NCBI RefSeq assembly: GCF_026616195.1
Contig: NZ_JANHDH010000002.1
Coordinates: 558,001 to 622,000 of the forward strand
Direction of reading: 5' to 3'
DNA: 64,000 bases
From: Haloarchaeobius amylolyticus
GTDB taxonomy: Archaea > Halobacteriota > Halobacteria > Halobacteriales > Natrialbaceae
A program made the translations under genes and the position numbers. The notes under the pieces are model-generated. The model saw nothing but the letters and a program-made list of their open reading frames with translations. It did no database searches and had not been told where the DNA came from. Positions 60,362-64,000 of this stretch are shown here, piece by piece; positions within the stretch are counted from its first letter, which is position 1, and the number at the start of each line of letters is the position of its first letter.

Positions 60362-61122
60362 CGGTGCGCCTCCGGCAGCAGCGCCTCGAACTCGTGGCCG
60401 GCGAGCCAGTCGACCAGCGCGTCGAGGTCGTCGGTCGCCTTCTCGAACAGTTGCTTCCCGGCGCCGGGCGAGCCGGCGGTGGGGTGGCCGACCGCCCCGG
60501 ACTCGGAGAAGTCCGCGGTGTCGAAGCCGACGTTCGCGCCGTGGACCGACTTGCCCCACGAGTCCGCCGCCCCGTCCTCGGCGTCCTCCAGGTTCTCCTC
60601 GCGGACGAGGTCCGGTTCGACGTGCATCACCATGCTCGTCTCGACCTCGTCGGCGTGGCCGATGCCGGACTGGCCGAACAGTTCCGCGTCCAGCCCCTCG
60701 AGGTTCGACCACCAGTTCCACGGCGCGGCGAAGGCCGTCTCCTCGCGCCGGAGGCGGCGAGCCGCGCGGGTGATGGCGTCGGTGTTGCCGCCATGGCCGT
60801 TGACGATGACGGCCTTGCGGACGCCGTGGCTGGCGACGCTCGCCAGCACGTCGCTCACGTAGTTCTCGAAGGTGTCGGGGTGGGTCCAGAGCGTCCCGTC
60901 GAACTGGCGGTGGTGCTCGCTGACGCCCACGGGGAGTGTGGGCAAGCAGACCGCGTCGTCGCGGTCGGAAACGGCGTCGGCGACCGCCTCGGCCGCCATG
61001 AAGTCGGTTCCCAGTGGCAGGGCGGGGCCGTGCTGTTCGACGCTGCCCGTCGGCAGGAGGGCGACCTCGGCGGAGTCGAGGCGGTCGCGGAGGGTCGTCG
61101 TCGTGTGTCGCGCGAGGTGCAT
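60358..61122 (-). CDS. Creatininase family amidohydrolase
   Basis: A 254-residue metal-dependent hydrolase. LLPTGSVEQHGPALPLGTDFMAAE gives the His/Asp metal ligands, VIVNGHGGNTDAI the second, and GHADEVETSMVMHVEPDLV with GHPTAGSPGAGKQLFEKA complete the active site. The family includes creatinine amidohydrolase, archaeal FAPy deformylase (riboflavin and F420 synthesis) and MftE. Coupled to an FAD oxidase, a catabolic amide substrate is possible, but a deformylase role cannot be excluded. Confidence 0.9.
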   Translation of the reverse strand: MHLARHTTTTLRDRLDSAEVALLPTGSVEQHGPALPLGTDFMAAEAVADAVSDRDDAVCLPTLPVGVSEHHRQFDGTLWTHPDTFENYVSDVLASVASHGVRKAVIVNGHGGNTDAITRAARRLRREETAFAAPWNWWSNLEGLDAELFGQSGIGHADEVETSMVMHVEPDLVREENLEDAEDGAADSWGKSVHGANVGFDTADFSESGAVGHPTAGSPGAGKQLFEKATDDLDALVDWLAGHEFEALLPEAHR

Positions 61123-61221
61123 ACCGGAGGTGCAGGCGGGCGTGTGGTAAACCTTCTGCCGCCGGGCGATTCCCTTCCGGAACCGCAGCAGTCGGGGGCG
61201 TGCTCGCCGTCCTGCAGGGAC

Positions 61222-61983
61222 CTACTTCACCGCGTGGAGCGTCGTCGGGCCGTCGCCGTCGTGTATCGCCACCTGCGAGAACCCGGCGTCGGCGAACGTC
61301 TCCCGCAGTGCGTCGGGGTCGTGGAACCGCCCCTCGAAGACGGTCCCCATCGTCACCTCGCGGTCTTCGGCCTCGTCGCGGATGACGAACTGGTAGGTCG
61401 TGGTGTAGTGCCCGTCGGCGGACGTGAGGGCACTGGTGGAGTGACGCTCGACCGAGTACCGGTCGGACTCGGCGGTCTGGACGTCCCGGCTCCCGTTCTC
61501 GACGTCGTCCGAGAACGGCTGGAAGAAGGTCACGAAGGCGCCGTCGTCCCGGAGGCTCTCGCACGCGTTCTCGGCGAGGGCCGCGACCTCCCGGTCGTCC
61601 GTGAGGTGTAACATCCCGCCCAGCAGCACCGACACGTCGAACACCAGGCCGTCGTCGGCCGCCGACCACGCGGTGAAGTCGGCCTCGCGGACCTCGGCCG
61701 TCGTGACGCGCTCTCTCGCCACCGCGAGCATCGCCTCGTTCACGTCGATGCCGAGGACCGTCTCGTACTCGTCCTCGATGCGCGTGAGCAGCGGGCCGGT
61801 GCCACAGCCGAACTCGAGCACCCGGGTGGTGTCCTCGGGTTCGTATCGCCGGAGCAGTCCGACCTGTGCGTCCCTGTCGAGGACGCGCGAGTGATAGAAG
61901 TCGTAGAGGGCGGGGTACTCGTAGAAACTCCGGGGCCGGTGCGGGTCCTGTTCGAGGTCCTCGATGACGGCGTCGAGCGGCAT
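61222..61983 (-). CDS. Class I SAM-dependent methyltransferase
   Basis: A 253-residue methyltransferase: RVLEFGCGTGPLLTRIEDEYETVLGIDVNEAML is motif I plus the acidic ribose-contact residue, and DFTAWSAADDGLVFDVSVLLGGMLHLTDD is motif II/III. The N-terminal helix (FYEYPALYDFYHSRVLD) resembles small-molecule methyltransferases. GTTTATCTTTT about 30 nt upstream on the minus strand supports the ATG at 61983. Substrate unknown. Confidence 0.86.
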   Translation of the reverse strand: MPLDAVIEDLEQDPHRPRSFYEYPALYDFYHSRVLDRDAQVGLLRRYEPEDTTRVLEFGCGTGPLLTRIEDEYETVLGIDVNEAMLAVARERVTTAEVREADFTAWSAADDGLVFDVSVLLGGMLHLTDDREVAALAENACESLRDDGAFVTFFQPFSDDVENGSRDVQTAESDRYSVERHSTSALTSADGHYTTTYQFVIRDEAEDREVTMGTVFEGRFHDPDALRETFADAGFSQVAIHDGDGPTTLHAVK

Positions 61984-62085
61984 GTACCGGCTGCTTCCGG
62001 CGCCGAAAAGATAAACGATGTTGCACGTCTGGCGACCAGTCAGCACCACCGCGAGGGGCCACGGAGCCGACGCGCCGACGGCGGG

Positions 62086-62868
62086 TCAGTTCAGGAACTC
62101 GTCGAGCCCGCGGGCGGGGTAGCCGACCACGTAGTCGGCGCCCAGTTCCTTCAGCTCCGCAATCCGGTCACGGACCGTCGCGGTGTCGCCGACGAGCGCG
62201 AAGTCGGTGCTCGCCTTCAGCAGCACCTCGCGGGCCCGGCCGGTCGCCGAGGAATCCGTCGCGCAGTCGTCGGGCAGCGCCCGGGCGACCGCGCCGCGGC
62301 GGGCGACGTACCCACCGACCGCGTCCAGCACCGCGTCGTCGTCCTCGGTGAGGACGGTCGGCGCGTAGATGGCGACCTCGCCGGCGAACCCGGCGTCGCG
62401 CATGGCGCGGAGGTCCCGCGCGGTCGAGCGCGACAGCAGTTCGAACTGGGTGCCGCCGGCGGCCATCGCGATGCGCTCGATACCCTCGGTGCCGACCCAC
62501 GCCTCCGAGTCGACCTTCCGGGCCGCGCCGAGGCGGGGCGCGATGGCCCGGCCCTTCTCCTCGTCGGTGAGGTAGGCGGGGTGGCCGGCGACGAGGATGC
62601 GCCGGATGTCCTCGGGGAGGGTCCGGGCCAGCGAGTCGTCGCCGAGGGGGTCGAACCCGTCGGCGCGGACCGGCGTGGTGACCATGACCTGCGAGTGCTC
62701 GGCGAGGTCACGCAGGACCGACGCGTCGGGCAGGTGCTCGCGACCCTCGTAATCGACCGCGAGCATGTCCACGTCGAGGCCGACGGCTGCCGAGATGTCG
62801 ACCTCCTTGGGCTTGAGCGCGACACCGTCCAGTCCGGTCTTCGGCAGGGTGACGCCTCTTGTCAGCAA
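62086..62868 (-). CDS. Conserved haloarchaeal protein (DUF7388-like), TTG start
   Basis: A 260-residue protein with a repeating beta-alpha pattern (GLDGVALKPKEVDISAAVGLDVDMLAVDYEG, FAGEVAIYAPTVLTEDDD, TDFALVGDTATVRDRIAELKELGADYVVGYPA) that reads as a TIM barrel like flavin/F420-dependent luciferase-fold proteins, though no cofactor motif is clear. No ATG or GTG precedes the conserved region and an in-frame stop bounds it, so the TTG at 62868 is the probable start. Confidence 0.7.
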   Translation of the reverse strand: MLTRGVTLPKTGLDGVALKPKEVDISAAVGLDVDMLAVDYEGREHLPDASVLRDLAEHSQVMVTTPVRADGFDPLGDDSLARTLPEDIRRILVAGHPAYLTDEEKGRAIAPRLGAARKVDSEAWVGTEGIERIAMAAGGTQFELLSRSTARDLRAMRDAGFAGEVAIYAPTVLTEDDDAVLDAVGGYVARRGAVARALPDDCATDSSATGRAREVLLKASTDFALVGDTATVRDRIAELKELGADYVVGYPARGLDEFLN

Positions 62869-63046
62869 TCTCCGACACCTCCGCTACAGCAACAGAATAG
62901 TTGACTATCGGGCGAGTGGAACTCGATCCATCGTCTGGGCGACCATGTACTGATAGGCAGGCCAGCATCCGGCATAAGCGTGTCGGAGCACACGAAGTAT
63001 CGCCGTGGGAAGCCGATACCCGCACCGTCACGCTGTCACCCGGAAC

Positions 63047-63226
63047 TCACTCCGGCGACCACTCGCACGACGCCCCGTACGTGAGCTGCTCGTCGTCGAT
63101 GTACGCCGCGAGACAGGCGTAGTTGCAGAACGGTTTCTCGCCCTCGCGTCCGGCTTCGACCTCGCGGACGTACACCGGGTCGTGGCGCTCGACGTCGCTC
63201 TCACAGTAGACGCAGGTGGTGGGCAC
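63047..63226 (-). CDS. Small zinc-binding protein (59 aa)
   Basis: A 59-residue protein from a GTG start with C5-V-Y-C8, C34, C38 and C54 (TTCVYCESDVE; PFCNYACLAAY; GASCEWS). The FCNYACLAAYI stretch resembles TRASH/MYM-like treble-clef knuckles. It is a likely member of the haloarchaeal small zinc-finger set. Another gene starts 60 nt upstream on the same strand. Confidence 0.68.
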   Translation of the reverse strand: MPTTCVYCESDVERHDPVYVREVEAGREGEKPFCNYACLAAYIDDEQLTYGASCEWSPE

Positions 63227-63287
63227 GGTACTCGGAGAGAGGACCGCGACGGGCAAGAAACCCGCCACGAGGGCAAAACCCCTGGCC

Positions 63288-63815
63288 TCAGGGAAGCGAG
63301 TACGTCGCGACCAGTTCCAGCGCCTCCTCGTCCGGCCCGGCGGCCTCGGGCTGTGCCACGACCGAGAACGCCCAGTGGCCGCGTTCGAGGTCGACTCGGT
63401 CGACGACGGTCTCGCCGGCGACCCCCTCGCGGTTCGGGCCGAGCAGCCAGCTGTACCGCGCCGACGGCCGGAGCCGGGCCTGCACCGGCCAGCGCTGGGC
63501 CGGGGCGACCCGGGTCCACCCGGTCCCGGTCCACTCGTAGAGGGTCCAGGAGTTGACGCCGACGAGCCACGGCGCATCGGTCGTGTTCTCCACGACGACC
63601 CGGACCGAGTCGACCCGCGTCTCTGCCCCGACCGAGGTCTCGACCGTGACGGTCATCGGAGCCTCCTCGCCCGGGCAGACCGTCCGGTCGGCCGCGGCCT
63701 CGAACGACGGACAGGCTGCTGGCTGCGGGTCGGACTGTCCCAGGCCGTAGGCCACCAGCGGACTCGCGAGTGCGGCGGCCGCCCCGAGTTCGGCGAGGAC
63801 TGCGCGGCGATTCAC
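63288..63815 (-). CDS. Exported protein with Ig-like beta domain
   Basis: A 175-residue protein: MNRRAVLAELGAAAALASPLVAYGLG is a Tat signal (NRRAVLA), and the mature part from residue 27 contains two cysteines (AACPSFEAAADRTVCPGE) and a beta-sandwich pattern (VRVVVENTTDAPWLVGVNSWTLYEWTGTGW, WAFSVVAQPEAAG). It looks like a small extracellular Ig-fold protein. No enzymatic motif. Function unknown. Confidence 0.72.
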   Translation of the reverse strand: MNRRAVLAELGAAAALASPLVAYGLGQSDPQPAACPSFEAAADRTVCPGEEAPMTVTVETSVGAETRVDSVRVVVENTTDAPWLVGVNSWTLYEWTGTGWTRVAPAQRWPVQARLRPSARYSWLLGPNREGVAGETVVDRVDLERGHWAFSVVAQPEAAGPDEEALELVATYSLP

Positions 63816-63894
63816 GGAAGCGGGTTCCGGGCCGGGAGAGAAAGGGTTTGCGTCGGGTGTCGCGTCGGTCTGTCGGTTGCCCTGCCGAGACGCC

Positions 63895-64000
63895 TCAGAT
63901 GCGGCGGTCCAGCCGCATCGGCGCGCGCCAGTCGGTCGTCAACTCGAGCAACTGCACGAGGATCCGCCCGGTCGCACCCCAGACGGTATAGCCGTCGACG
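63895..64000 (-). CDS. Nudix/CoA pyrophosphatase-like protein, C-terminal end (5'-truncated by window edge)
   Basis: Only the last 35 codons are inside the window: VDGYTVWGATGRILVQLLELTTDWRAPMRLDRRI. The YTVWGATGRILxxLLEL segment is the conserved C-terminal strand-helix of CoA diphosphatase-type Nudix hydrolases (NUDT7/YeaB). The Nudix box itself lies beyond 64000. Confidence is limited by the short length. Confidence 0.72.
   Translation of the reverse strand, partial: VDGYTVWGATGRILVQLLELTTDWRAPMRLDRRI

Noticed and set aside
59231-61122. Complete creatinine degradation operon
   Set aside because: Only a creatininase-family member and a DAO-family oxidase are present. Creatinase is absent and both families have other known roles.
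1-64000. Integrated virus, plasmid or insertion sequence
   Set aside because: No integrase, transposase, att-like duplication next to a tRNA, or block of lower-GC genes was found. Content is core chromosomal throughout.

Overview
The window is about 64 kb of a high-GC chromosome from a halophilic archaeon (class Halobacteria). The evidence is the strongly acidic predicted proteins, Tat-type signal peptides on nearly every exported protein, archaeal-only genes (TFB, LonB, thermosome, an AglD-like glycosyltransferase, DHQ synthase II, ADH synthase), a PGF-CTERM sorting signal, and start codons that mostly lie 25-30 nt behind a TATA-like element, which implies leaderless transcripts. Genes are densely packed on both strands. 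I see no tRNA, rRNA, CRISPR array, integrase or transposase. Only one stretch over 300 bases lacks a gene (15151-15930).

Layout. 1-9 kb: end of a MATE exporter, then exported or lipoprotein genes, an ASST-like propeller, a phosphoribosyltransferase, a GNAT enzyme, two tandem lipoproteins sharing a DUF3887-like module, and PhzF. 9-15 kb: PEP synthase, aspartate/tyrosine decarboxylase MfnA, VTT and LiaF-like membrane proteins. 15.1-15.9 kb: gene-free region with a long inverted repeat and a candidate structured RNA ahead of metG. 16-24 kb: metG, an exported lipase-like hydrolase, a GYD protein divergent from pyruvate kinase, and an NfeD/SPFH pair. 25-30 kb: GT2-flippase fusion, DUF84 NTPase, TFB, GNAT. 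29-39 kb: the archaeal entry into aromatic amino acids (ADH synthase, DHQ synthase II, DHQ dehydratase) around trpCBA, with a tandem pair of membrane paralogues between them. 39-46 kb: an MGMT-like protein lacking the cysteine, CPBP protease, LonB, and the coupled nadM/SAM-hydrolase/TRIC set. 46-54 kb: thermosome, amidohydrolase, glycosyltransferase, methyltransferases, small regulators and zinc proteins. 54-64 kb: a COG1031 radical SAM protein, DUF4397, a secreted PGF-CTERM metalloprotease, Hsp20 with a small cysteine protein, an FAD oxidase/creatininase pair, and a Nudix fragment at the edge.

Functional links. PEP synthase and pyruvate kinase catalyse opposing steps. Both carry a palindrome upstream that matches, exactly (pyk) or nearly (ppsA), the haloarchaeal TrmB site as I recall it, so they probably share one sugar-responsive regulator. 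LonB, CPBP protease, SPFH/NfeD, thermosome and Hsp20 give the window a protein and membrane quality-control flavour. Most content is ordinary core haloarchaeal genome. The parts most worth a second look are the structured region ahead of metG, the operator-like repeats at pyk, ppsA, mfnA, trp and the thermosome, and the alkyltransferase-like protein with Asp in place of the catalytic Cys.
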